Origin: Fratercula arctica
Taxonomy: Eukaryota > Chordata > Aves > Charadriiformes > Alcidae
Assembly (NCBI GenBank): GCA_947846985.1
Contig: CANTUZ010000001.1
Coordinates: 151,186,447 to 151,250,446 of the forward strand
Direction: 5' to 3'
DNA: 64,000 bases
Positions 50,792-61,232 of the stretch are shown one piece after another (positions within the stretch are counted from its first letter, which is position 1; each line of letters starts with the position of its first letter). Both the position numbers and the translations under genes were made by a program. The notes beneath the pieces are model-generated. The model made no database searches, had not been told where the DNA came from, and saw nothing but the letters and a program-made list of their open reading frames with translations.

Positions 50792-53700
50792 ATGCATTCT
50801 TAATAATAATAACACAAGGTAAGGGGTTGGGATTTTTTTTTTCCAATTTTTTTGAAGGGAAGGATTAAGAATTTGTTCATCTGTGCAACTATCATGTATC
50901 ACCCTTCCTGTAATCAAAAATAAGAGCATACCCTGCCTGCTGTACAAGCTAGCCATAAGCCTAGTTTAAAACTCTAGTTTATAGTTGTGTCTCACTCTGA
51001 ATTTTCCTTCCTACTTCCTTCTCTCTGTGTATAACATAATACACGGCTTTCAGATCTGGTTTACCTTTCCTTGGCCTCCTGGTTTATTTTTTTTTCTTCT
51101 TTTATTTCTTTGTATTCTACTGTATCCCTACGTTTTTCCTTCTATTGTCTAGCATATCCCTTATCATTTCTTTCATCTTCATCATAAGATTACTGCTCTT
51201 TAACTCTTTACCATACCTGTGCTTCCCTCCTGTGAAAAATTCAAGCTTCTTGCTGCAGTTTCACATCTGGCAATGAATCATCCCAAATTCTCTCTGCCCC
51301 ATGGAGCCACAATCATTCCTCGCATTCCTTCCATCATGTTATTGGCTCCATCTTTCACGGCCCTCTTTGATCACCAACTGCTGCTTGACGCATGCACTAT
51401 CCACAGCAGCAGAATTTTGTCAGGAAGTCAATGCAGAAATACTTCACCAAAATATGGGTAAGAAATAGGTTCCATACACCAGACCACAACCGAATATGAT
51501 TTATGAGCAAACAATTCAGTGATAAAAGTACAGAGGCAAAACAGGAAGGATGAGCACATGATGCTGTAGGAAAGCCACCAATGAAAACTGTAGAGTGTCA
51601 CTTTTTCTACAGTAGCTGTCCTATGAGAGAGATAATTTTCTCAAAATAAATGAGATCTGGTAAATCCAAGACCCCGTAGCAAATAGCAACTGTGATTTTC
51701 AGAGGTGTTAAGCCTGTAAGTCCCCTCTGATGCAGGGGAGTGTATGACATGAATCACTCACATTGTGGCTGATGAGAGAGACCACCTTTCAGGGTTGCTT
51801 TCCACTTTTGGAAGGATGCAGCTTTTCTGGAAGCAACAATCTTTACCTTTCCTTAGAACCGGAATAGTGACATATTATAATGTCTTAGCTGTAATGTAAC
51901 ATTATAACGTTAACTGTAAAATTCAACATGGGAACATTTGTACAATATCCACTGATTACCTCAGTACTTTTCTTTTTTCCTCTTCATGTGAACATTTTAG
52001 CCAATTTCAAATCTCTTTAGTGAAATATAAGATTAAGCTAAAAGCATGTTAGCAATTTTGACAAGGGTTGAAAGTGCAATGGAAAGGCTTTAAGAAGAAT
52101 CTGTGGTTTTTAACACCTGCATACCATACAGAATTACCTGTGAATAGGCAATAACAGAAAAAAAAATTAAATCCTTGTTTTCATTAAAGCTAGTTTATGG
52201 AGCAGTCATGAAAACTGTATTGGAAAGGCCTGCATAAAATAATGCGGTAAACTGTCTTCTGGATGAGTCATGAGCTGACCTCTGAAAACAGCGCCTGAGA
52301 TGTGCTGTCATCAGGGAAAAAAATCTTCTCTGGGTTTGTGAGCCTTTGTCATTACAATAATATTCAAATGACTCCTCAAAATGAAACCTTGATAGCCTAC
52401 TTCTGCAAATACACAGAAGTAATCTCTTTGCAGTAGTCGGAGAAAGCTGGATGTTAATATCAGGTACTAGATCCACAGTTTAAAGATTAATTAAAACACT
52501 AAAAAGTAGCTTAAACTAACAACACAGTTATGTGATACAATTCCTCACTTACAACCCAATTAGAGAAAGGAGGATATTTCTAAGTCTGGGGTTTTTTCCC
52601 CCTAGATTCTTCTCTCTGATATTCCCCAGCACTTTCTGACTGGATTAAAATGTCCCAGGACATTTCGATCTTGGGCTTTTACAGATACTGTACAGATCCT
52701 GTGGGGCAGTCTGAAATGAGACTCTGCTCACAGGCAGTCCCGCTGACAGCACTAATATTCTTTTCAGTCTTAGGACTAGGTATTATTGAGTTATTCATGT
52801 ATCTAAACATGCATATAGTCATTTAATGGGGCTTACAAAAATGCCTAGGCACGCTAGACACCTAAACACATAGAAAAGCTAAGAGATGATAGAATCTGGC
52901 TCTGGGACATGATGGAAGTTCATCTTTAAAACTAGGACTTGCTGGGGCTCCATATTCCAGTGAATTGATGAAACAGTTTGTGGCACTGGCTTAATATTGA
53001 TGTGACAAGGGAGAAAAGAGATACCACCCTCCAATGACCCTCTCTGCAGGAGGCTGAATTCCTCTTGCAGTGATTCACTGGGAATTAAATTGCTGCAGAC
53101 GTTACAAAGCTGGATATTGGCTGAGAATACAGGAGTGTTAAAGAAGCTACAGTGAATATCAGCAACTTTACAGTCCATTTATCAAAGTGCCAATGGCTCC
53201 CATTTCAAGGCAGGTAAGGCAATAATATATAAGGATTGAAGAGATTGTCTGTTTCCAGAGTAGTTTAATATATAAAGAAAATAATGGCAGTTGGGGGTGG
53301 TAGGGTTCTTGGTTTTTTCTTGCTGTTTTTAGGGAAAATACTGCAAACCTGTCAGGCTCTTGCCAGTTCTTGTTACTGCAGCTGGAGCTCAACACTTGTT
53401 TATTTACTGTTTCACTGAACACAGCAATATGGAATAAGGTCTTGCGTACCTTCAGCACATAAAGATGAAAGAGAAGGGGAATGATAAGCACGAACCAATT
53501 ATTATTTAGCAGTCTTACGTGGGCCAGTTCTGCCAGGCTCACACCAACTTCATGGTATCATTTCAAGGCTTTGATCCAGGTTTTAGCTCAGCTCCACTGC
53601 ATTAAATGGATCCTCTTATCTTCCTTTACTCCTCTCTCAGACCCTGCTTTCTCCTTTATCTTTCAGTATTGTTCTAGCCCTCCCTTAGCAAAAGCTCTCT

Positions 53701-55657
53701 GAGTGTACATGGAAATACCTGCCATCAGCAATGTGGCCAAAACTCCCACCAGTTCCCAGCAAGTGCAGGCTCTGTGTAACTATGGGGAAGCACAGAGCTA
53801 AAAATAAACTCATTCGTTGCCCATTTCACTGGATGTCCTGCCTGAAAACAAACACGCAAATGAAAAGTTGAACAAACCTCCAGCTCCCTCCTGTAACTTG
53901 AATTGTGTCCTGCTGAGTAGTTGTATACCAGCTCTAGTGACCTGAAGACTTTTGTGGTTGGCATTGCTCAAATGAGAGTGAGAGATCACCCATGCCCTGT
54001 AGATCTTTCAGGTCTTAGCTGCAAGATAAACTTGGAGCAGGAGAACAATAAAATGCCCAGACAGAAGACTGAAATGGAGAAACAGATTGCCATAACCAAT
54101 AGAATTTGAGTGTCTGAGGTGCCTTTGATGTCCGGGGTGATGCGCTGTGCACACATTTTTCAGGGACAGAGCTGATTCCGGAAAAGTTCAATCTATGCCA
54201 TCGCTTTTACTACACAACCTTTGTTCCTTCAAAGCTATGTGCCACCAAGTGCAATATCATCATCACATCTAGTGTGATAGTTGTGCCCTGACACACCCTC
54301 CCAGTTCTTTCATACTCAAGTATTTTGCAAAGTACGTTTCTCATACTATTAGGACAGCCAAAAATGAGAATGCTAATCTAGCTGGGTTGTAATCAGAGCT
54401 GGCCTAGTTATGGAGGTAACTACTCACTGAATATCAGTATAATTTTCGGACTGTTCTTCAAATTGAGTGAATCTGTGCAGCCTCACCGTCTTCAATGATG
54501 GATGAAAATCAGAACCACCACATTAACAGCTGAAATAATAATACAATGAGCCTGGCTACTTTCCTGCAAGCCTTTGTGGTTGAACTGTATGTGGTTAATC
54601 TTGATGCTTCCTGTGCTGAGCCTTTACATTGGAAAACAAATCCAAGCCAGATCATCATTGCAGACTGCATTCATGTCAAGGCTATTATACTCAGAGAGGA
54701 AACAGCTGATCCTTCAGGGCCTGCATGCTTGGGACCAGAGATGGACAGCTGTCATTGTTCCCAGGGAAAGCAATTTGAAGGGATGGGAAAAGATACACAT
54801 CATGTAATAGAGATGGAAAGGCTTACCTCTTTGTGATCCTGTTCACTAGTATTCTGTGGATCTGACAGGGTCTGCTAAAACAGTAATTTCTCTAGATTAT
54901 GCATAAGATAGCATTTGTTTGGAAGACAGCACAGAGCTTGGGATCTTCTTATTTGCTTCATTTCAACAGGGTTAAAGGCAAACATGGGGCCTGATTCACC
55001 TGTGCTTAAAGGCCTTTTGCTTTGATATGAGCTGAGGTATGTACCTGTGCAGTCACTTTTGTGGTTGAGTTTCAGCAGCGTACAGCTTTGCCCCTATAAT
55101 ATATGTCCTGCTCATATTGTGCATTGCACCAGGAAAACTCCGGAAGCAGGGCAGAATTGGAAGGGTCTGATCTGTGCTCCCTAAGCTGCCGCTATGGGTC
55201 CTTCCATCTACCCTTGTAGTCCCTTTCTCTCAGACCTATTGCAAAGGGTAACCGGTGATCAGCAATAGGTCAGAGCTGTGGAAATCCAGGCAGGGGGAAT
55301 CTCTTTCTGATTCTCTAGGGCAACCTCTTAGCTTAAGCTCCTGGGAAGCAGCAGACATCCCACATTGTGGACTACAGGCTGGTAACTCCCCCTGGGCAAA
55401 CCCTGGGGCAATTAATTCTAGTGCAGACCAGATGCTGCAGGAGCTTTGACTTGTATGTGTCACCTCTGAGTAAGAAGCCAAGGATCTGCATTATGCTGAT
55501 TCCTTTTTCTCTCTGGTGTGCTTTTGCCAGACTTACAGACTGCTTTCTGCACCATCCTATGGGCTGCTTTCATAATCTCTGACTCCATATTAAACAAAGA
55601 GATACGTATTCTTGCTTCTCTGCTCCACACTACCTGAGAATTTCATGGCATATGCCA

Positions 55658-56125
55658 GAATCATATAACCACAGAAGCACAGAACATTTAATGTAGAGGA
55701 GCCTCAGGAGGTCTCTACTCCAAAGTTGTGCTCAAAGCAGGGTCAGTGTCGAGCTCAGACCAGGTTGCTCAGGGTTTTATCTGTTATGTCTTGAAAAACT
55801 CCAAGCATGGAGCCTGTACAAGATCTCTGGGCAACCTGGTCCACTGCTTTGCTGTCCTCATGGTGCAATAATTTTTCCTTAAATCCACCAAAATCTTATG
55901 CCTGTTTTCTGTCATCCTGCCACCACATACCACTGTAAAAAGACTTCCTCCATCTTCTCAGTAGCTTCCCTGTAGGTGTTGACAGGCTGCTATCAGGTAA
56001 CCCCAATGCCATCACTCCTTCAGGCTAAGCAAGCTTGTTTCCCCCAACCTCCCCTCACAGGTCATGTACTTCAGGTTATCAAATAGCATACCCTCTTTCA
56101 TTGATCTTAGACCTATGGTTTGCTC
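55658..56125 (-). mobile_element. Older CR1 LINE fragment
   Basis: Read on the plus strand it keeps the antisense CR1 order with many substitutions: ATCATATAACCACAGAAGCA in place of the tail, GGAGCCTCAGGAGGTCTCTA, a CAGACCAGGTTGCTCAGGG block, ACTCCAAGCATGGAGCCTG, CTCTGGGCAACCTGGTCCAC, then CCTGTAGGTGTTGACAGGCT, CTTCAGGCTAAGCAAGC and CCTCACAGGTCATGTACTTC. The extent is about twice that of the copy at 41.7 kb, and divergence is clearly greater. No open frame survives. The right boundary is approximate. Confidence 0.88.
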
Positions 56126-58836
56126 TTAGACTGCTTTCAAAGATTCATCAGACAAAAGCATTTCTATTACAAAACTTTGCTAGATTACAGATATTTCTGG
56201 TCTGCTGGACACAGCCCTCTCTGGACATACCTTTTGTCTCATGGCTGATGTGAAATGAGGAGGTACTCAAAGCCACACTGCCCACTGGGTGACAGCCACC
56301 ACCACCACAGTGGTAACACAGCAGAAAGCAACGTGAGTTGAAGGAGGAAACACTACATTTGTCCCAGTGGTGATTCTTACCCCCAGTTTTGCAGTCAGAG
56401 CCCAGTTGCCCCTGGGAATGCCGCATTACTTCTGCCACTCTGTATGCGTTCAGTAACTGAACTGAAAGAACCAATCTTCCATTCAGCTGTTCTCTGAGAA
56501 ATTTGCTGTAGTCTCCATCGATTTTCTTTGAGAGGGGAAACTTATATATAGCATTGCCTTTTGCCTTTCCTTTTACACAGAGAGGACTTTAATTAGTGCC
56601 CTTCGTGCTAAACTATTAGATGTGGCCACCTGTGGTATCTTGAAGTTATTCACATTTTTAAGTGTTTTTAAATGTTGAGTCTAAGCCACCCAGAGATTTT
56701 CCAGCAGGGGGAAAAATTTCAGTTGCCTGGAAGCTTTTCCATTACCTTACACCACAGGATTGGCATAAAGGAGCTGAAGAAAAGATGAATCTGGTGCTAA
56801 TGTTTCTACTACAGGGAACATTGTGGGTTTTTTTTAGGAGGTGGGAAGGTGAATGTGAGGGAGATCAATTTGTTTTGCTGATATTTATTCATTCTTTTGT
56901 CTTATTTGCTCAATGACAAGACCTGAGTAAAAATTGTGATGATTTAGATCTCTTTTGTTTTATTCGAAGAAACACTTGCCCATGGCAGTCATATAATTTC
57001 TTCCCAACTTCTGTTTGCAGTATGATGACCTCATCTTTGCCGGGACCTCCTCCATCCCACCGCATCCCACCCCATCTCAGTAGCTCTTCTCCCTGCAGCT
57101 ATTTCCACAGTTTTAATTTCAAGTTTATGAAGGCATGTCTGTTGTCTGCATCTCTTTCATATAATAGGTGAATGGCAAAGATGAGATTTTATTCCTTAGT
57201 CGTTCTGCTGCTTATCGTGTCTGTTCATAATTCTATGATCTTTGTTACGATGCTTTTGCTAGCCTTTATCATTTACAGTGCTTTTGTCATTTAGGGATTC
57301 CATATTACTTTATGAATGCAAAATGGTTATATACATAGAGATCTATTTGGCCATAAACAGAATGTGTCGGGTGAACTGCAGCAGGTGTTTAAAAGTGGGG
57401 AAGTGCTGCCCAGTAAACACACCTGGAAAAAAGTCTGCAAAGCAGACTGCATCTACAGCTCTGGGATACTCAGAAGTCCATTAGGCTCCAATCTGGAACA
57501 CAATGTTATACTTTGCATATTTGTTTTGCAGTAAATTGTGTGTGCCAACTGCCTGGCAACAGTCACAACCCCAGGTAGTTTTGCATAACCCTGTGCTAAG
57601 GGGAGAAAAGGGAAGTGTTGTCCTTTTTAAAGAAGGAAACTCTTGGCTGGACACTGAGTGTTACAAAGGGGAACTGGAGACAGACTTTTCTCCTAAGTGA
57701 TGAATAGCAAGCACGATTCCAGGACAGTTTACAGCAGGGAACAGAAGAATATAACTCTGGATCCAATAAAACAATGAACTGGGACTAGTCCCTAGACACC
57801 AGTCCTAGTTTTTTCTCCTTTTTTTGCAGAAAAGCCCTAAACATACCAAAAGCAACAGCAGTTTTGCCACTGGCATGCACAGGGCTTTTGACCTATTGAT
57901 TTTTGTCAGAGCAATTTACCATGGGGTTTCAGACTCTGAAATCGGAGTTTGGATGAGTAATGTAGCCTGCACATCAAACCCCTGCTCTCAGCCCTCTCTG
58001 AGTCAGACTTTCTCTGTCAGTGCTGATGTGTGGAAATTTGCAACTCATTTCATGAAAATTCTGTAATATCCTCCCAAGGGCTGCTGTTCTCATGAGCACC
58101 CTGATATTTAATTCATTCTTAAGAATATAAGCCTGCATAAAAGTAGCATGTTTGCAGAGCAGATGAAGTGAATCTAACACAAGCAAATATTATCTGTGCA
58201 TTTTTGTTATGAATAGATAGATAGATAGCTCTGTTAGTTACAGAGGGAGCTCAGATTAATTCTGTGAATCTCAAAACCAAACAATATAGAGGAAGAGACA
58301 TCAGAGACACTGCACATTCAATGGGTGTGTGCTTTCTGACAGAAACATCGGTTATTGTTGATTAGCCCGTATAATTTGGATTATATTGGATTTACTGTCC
58401 TTTGTCTAATATTCACAGTTCTGTCCAAAATCCTTGTGTACACCATGACAAGAAGACAGATAAACAGGAACAAATGCAATACGGATCAACTATATCGAGA
58501 AATATATCAGTAAAGGACAAAAAGGATAGGAAATAACAAAACTACAATATAATATAAATATGCATTCCATACATACACACACAGAGAAAGAGAGATTATA
58601 CTTTGCAAGCGTTGTGGGATTTTGATTTGCTATCTATCTACTGCACAACAGGTTCCTTTTAAGTAAGCAGGAGAAATAATTGCTTCAATAGTGATTAGCC
58701 CTAACCACCTTTTGTATTTTCTGGAATAGCTGCTGTCAGTGTTGGTCATATAACAGCTCCTTGAATAAAAATTGGAGAGCAAGAGGAGATAACCAAGACT
58801 ACACAATAGGAATAAAGCATCAGGGTCCAGGCTGCA
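56126..58836. other. Unique noncoding DNA, no gene recognised
   Basis: No exon or transposon was recognised. A short (ATAG)4 repeat lies at 58213-58228, and a short AC repeat is followed by an AGAG run near 58573-58594. Open frames are under 110 codons and without domains. Confidence 0.6.
58213..58228 (+). repeat. (ATAG)4 microsatellite
   Basis: Four perfect tetranucleotide units. A GATA core recurs in the array, but the length is too short to argue for function. Confidence 0.85.
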
Positions 58837-59138
58837 AGAGGAAGGGAGGAAGGGAGGAAGGAAGGGAGGAAGGAAGGAAGGGAGGAAGGGAGGAAGGAAG
58901 GAAGGGAGGAAGGGAGGAAGGAAGGGAGGGAGGAAGGAAGGGAGGAAGGGAGGAAGGAAGGGAGGGAGGAAGGGAGGGAGGAAGGAAGGAAGGAAGGAAG
59001 GAAGGAAGGAAGGAAGGAAGGAAGGAAGGAAGGAAGGAAGGAAGGAAGGAAGGAAGGAAGGAAGGAAGGAAGGAAGGAAGGAAGGAAGGAAGGAAGGAAG
59101 GGAGGGAGGGAGGGAGGGAGGGAGGAAGGAAGGAAGGG
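58837..59138 (+). repeat. GGAA/GGGA microsatellite, about 300 bp, all purine
   Basis: The plus strand is uninterrupted purine for about 300 bp. The left part (58837-58978) mixes GGAA and GGGA units. The middle (about 58979-59100) is perfect GGAA for about thirty units. The right end (59101-59124) is GGGA, then a few GGAA. It yields long spurious frames: Pro-Ser-Phe-Leu repeats on the minus strand (58630-59148) and Arg-Glu-Gly-Lys repeats on the plus strand (58761-59210). GGAA is the core bound by ETS factors, and long polypurine tracts can adopt triplex DNA. Length is very likely polymorphic and may be mis-assembled. Confidence 0.97.
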
Positions 59139-60634
59139 CATCATTCAACTCCCTCTCTTAAAAGGAAGGAAACACCCAATACTGAACTAGGATGGTGTCA
59201 GCTAAGCTGAGTAGGATCAGGTACACGATGCACAAGAGAACGTTCCCACTATGTGAAAAAGCATATGCCAGAGATATCTGACACTGGGATGCGTTTGCTT
59301 TTTGCTAACAGACTTCCTGCATGTGTCTTGTGAGAGAAAAAGGCACACAGGTATATTCTGACTGTTCTCAAAGGAGCAGGAGACGGGTTGTGCTGCTTAG
59401 CTAGCTGTGCTGGTTGGGGTTATGCCGAAAGATCCTCACAGGTACCTGTTGAAAATTCACTCTTCTGTCTAGCTGATATGTTTGCCACAGTGAAAATAGG
59501 AAGTGAGGGAAATCTTGGAGAGTAACTGTTACCAAATATTAGTAATAATCTGAATGAAACTCTGCAAATAAAAAAGTCTAATCTGCCAAAAGTACTCAAT
59601 AGACAAGTCATGGATGCCTTTAAGAACTGTAATTAAACTTACTTTGAGGAATACATTTGCAGCTTTTTTGGAGACCAGAAGATCTCTCCATATACCTTTG
59701 CTATGCTTTTATAGTTTGTCTGTTGTGAAGACAGTTATTCCCTAATTGATACCTTGGTTACAGCACAAGGCTTCAGACAGGCCAAGGACCCTGCTGTGCT
59801 GGGTACTGCACAGCTACTCCAGAAGCAAACCCAGCTGAAACTCACTCATAAATTCAGTGAAACTGTACAGTGGCCCATCATACCAGGCTTGCTTCAGATT
59901 AAGGTATCAGGAGCTAACAGGTACAAAAGAAAGCCATTGGCCAGCAGATGCCCATTGTCCCAAAGATAACAACAAACCATGTTAATGCCAAGAGGTATGA
60001 GACACAGTGAGACACAAGCTCAATGGATGGGGCACAGCAGCCTATTTGGTTAGTGAGGTCCTTCCCCAAAGCTCCCAGCTGCAGAGTGCACAGGGAGAAA
60101 ATACATGATGTGAGGCACTTGCCTAGTTGCGGTCTCAAGGGCTGAGCTGGTGGTGAGAGTCTGTGCCTGGGCTGGAGGCAGGGGGAGATGGACGTTGCTT
60201 CAACGTGATTTTCATGGAAATCAAGGAGAGGGTTTCTGAGGCGCATAGGCACTTTCCCTAGCAAGCAGTTGCCTTGTGTCACCAGTTTCTCACTGTGAAG
60301 GAAACAGTCCCATCAGAGTCAGAACACTGTTAACCACTCAGGCTGGTGAGGCAAAATCATGTGGGCTGACTCGTTCATAACTGACAAAAGCATTTAGAAA
60401 AAAAAAACTCACAAGAATTCAAAATATTTCTTAAACCTCAACACTGGTTTTAACCTGCCTGGGTAGGGAGAGACAAACATACCTTATTCATGGCAAGCTC
60501 TTACTCAAGCTGTTCTTTTGAGGCTGGAGACAGCTTTCATTTAGCTTTTCTCCCAGGAGACTTTCCACTGTCCCTTTCCTGGGCTCCAAGGCGATGAAAG
60601 AGAGAAAGCCCCGGTGTGTCTAGGCTGTCTGGGA
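59139..60634. other. Noncoding; possible very old repeat near 59.8 kb
   Basis: No gene was recognised. At 59776-59825 the text GGCCAAGGACCCTGCTGTGC followed by TGGGTACTGCACAGC resembles the 'attgtgctaggcgctgtac' wording of old amniote retroposons, but the similarity is too short to classify. The longest frame (122 codons, minus, 59914-60282) lacks domains. Confidence 0.45.
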
Positions 60635-60711
60635 ACAGGAAATGCCACATTCTTACGAGCAGTCTTGAGTTTAAAGGCTTAAGAAAGTTATATATGAGCA
60701 TCCTAACTATC
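60635..60711 (+). repeat. 77-bp direct repeat, copy 1
   Basis: It is identical to 61016-61092 except at one position (T at 60650, C at 61031). It begins ACAGGAAATGCCACA and ends GCATCCTAACTATC. The two copies are offset by 381 bp, with 304 bp of unrelated sequence between them. It is noncoding as far as can be seen. Confidence 0.95.
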
Positions 60712-61015
60712 CAAATATATGGTACCAAAAAGGTATTATAGAACATGCGGTGATAGAGGGCCAGATGCTACCAGAATCTCTTTCGGCCTTCCCAGTATTA
60801 ACACAGTTTAAGTTTCTTTGTTAAACTTCTTTCTGCAGATTCAGCAACACTTCTGGTCAGCACTTCTTTATCTTATGTCCAACAATAACCTTTCTTAAAC
60901 TCATGTCAAGGCAGGCCTGCCGGCCTACTTACGCTAAGGCCTACACAGCTGCTACCAACTCCTCAGTGCTTGGAGTGTTCATAGGGTGACCTTGTGGTAT
61001 TAGAAATCCTTCCAC
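60712..61015. other. 304-bp spacer between direct repeats
   Basis: The spacer is unique-looking sequence with a GC-rich patch GGCAGGCCTGCCGGCC at 60912-60927 that is strongly self-complementary (GGCAGGCCTGCC is a perfect 12-bp palindrome). No coding frame or known element was recognised. Confidence 0.55.
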
Positions 61016-61092
61016 ACAGGAAATGCCACACTCTTACGAGCAGTCTTGAGTTTAAAGGCTTAAGAAAGTTATATATGAGCATCCTAACTATC
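61016..61092 (+). repeat. 77-bp direct repeat, copy 2
   Basis: This is the second copy of the repeat at 60635-60711. The sequences diverge completely on both sides of the match, so the sharp ends define a 77-bp duplicated block. Near-identity in neutral-looking DNA implies a recent event or gene conversion. Possible origins are a local copy-paste by template switching, or a 381-bp tandem duplication that has since lost most of one copy. Confidence 0.95.
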
Positions 61093-61164
61093 AACTTTTT
61101 ATCTAAAGTGAAACACTAAACTTCTTGGCATTTCCCATCGTTAATACTACTACCTTGGTCAGTT

Positions 61165-61232
61165 TACTTGTAAATCTCAAAACAACTTTATGAGCTTCCT
61201 TTTTCAAAAAGAGGAAAATCTCAAATACCTTT
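61165..61232 (-). mobile_element. Possible MIR/L2-type fossil
   Basis: The words AAATCTCAAAACAACTTTATGAG followed by AAAAAGAGGAAAATCTC, given here as separate cores, parallel the antisense L2/MIR wording in which 'acaacaaccctatgagg' precedes 'cagatgaggaaactga'. The match is old and degenerate, with a low-complexity component, so confidence is limited. Confidence 0.38.

Larger units (their letters stand above)
45261..55655. other. Unique AT-rich noncoding DNA, no gene recognised
   Basis: This ten-kilobase stretch has no recognisable exon, RNA gene or transposon. The longest frames (124 codons at 46212-46586 plus and 53168-53542 minus) lack domains. Structures seen are an A15 run at 48772-48786, an 8-bp-arm hairpin TTTGTCAC/GTGACAAA at 49412-49432, the long hairpin at 50746-50791, a pyrimidine-rich zone at about 51000-51200, and an AP-1-like TGAGTCAT near 52264 beside a block with possible HOX/SOX-type cores at about 52345-52370. 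Confidence 0.62.

Noticed and set aside
53168..53542. 124-codon minus-strand frame with hydrophobic start
   Set aside because: The hydrophobic segments suggest a membrane protein at first sight, but there is no family resemblance and no gene context.
57228..57242. AATTCTATGATC, similar to the CR1 3' tail
   Set aside because: The preceding sequence lacks the CR1 3' UTR words seen at 34.5 and 41.7 kb.
58630..59148. 172-codon minus-strand frame rich in Leu-Pro-Ser-Phe
   Set aside because: It is a direct translation of the GGAA/GGGA microsatellite; the overlapping plus-strand Arg/Glu/Gly/Lys frame has the same cause.
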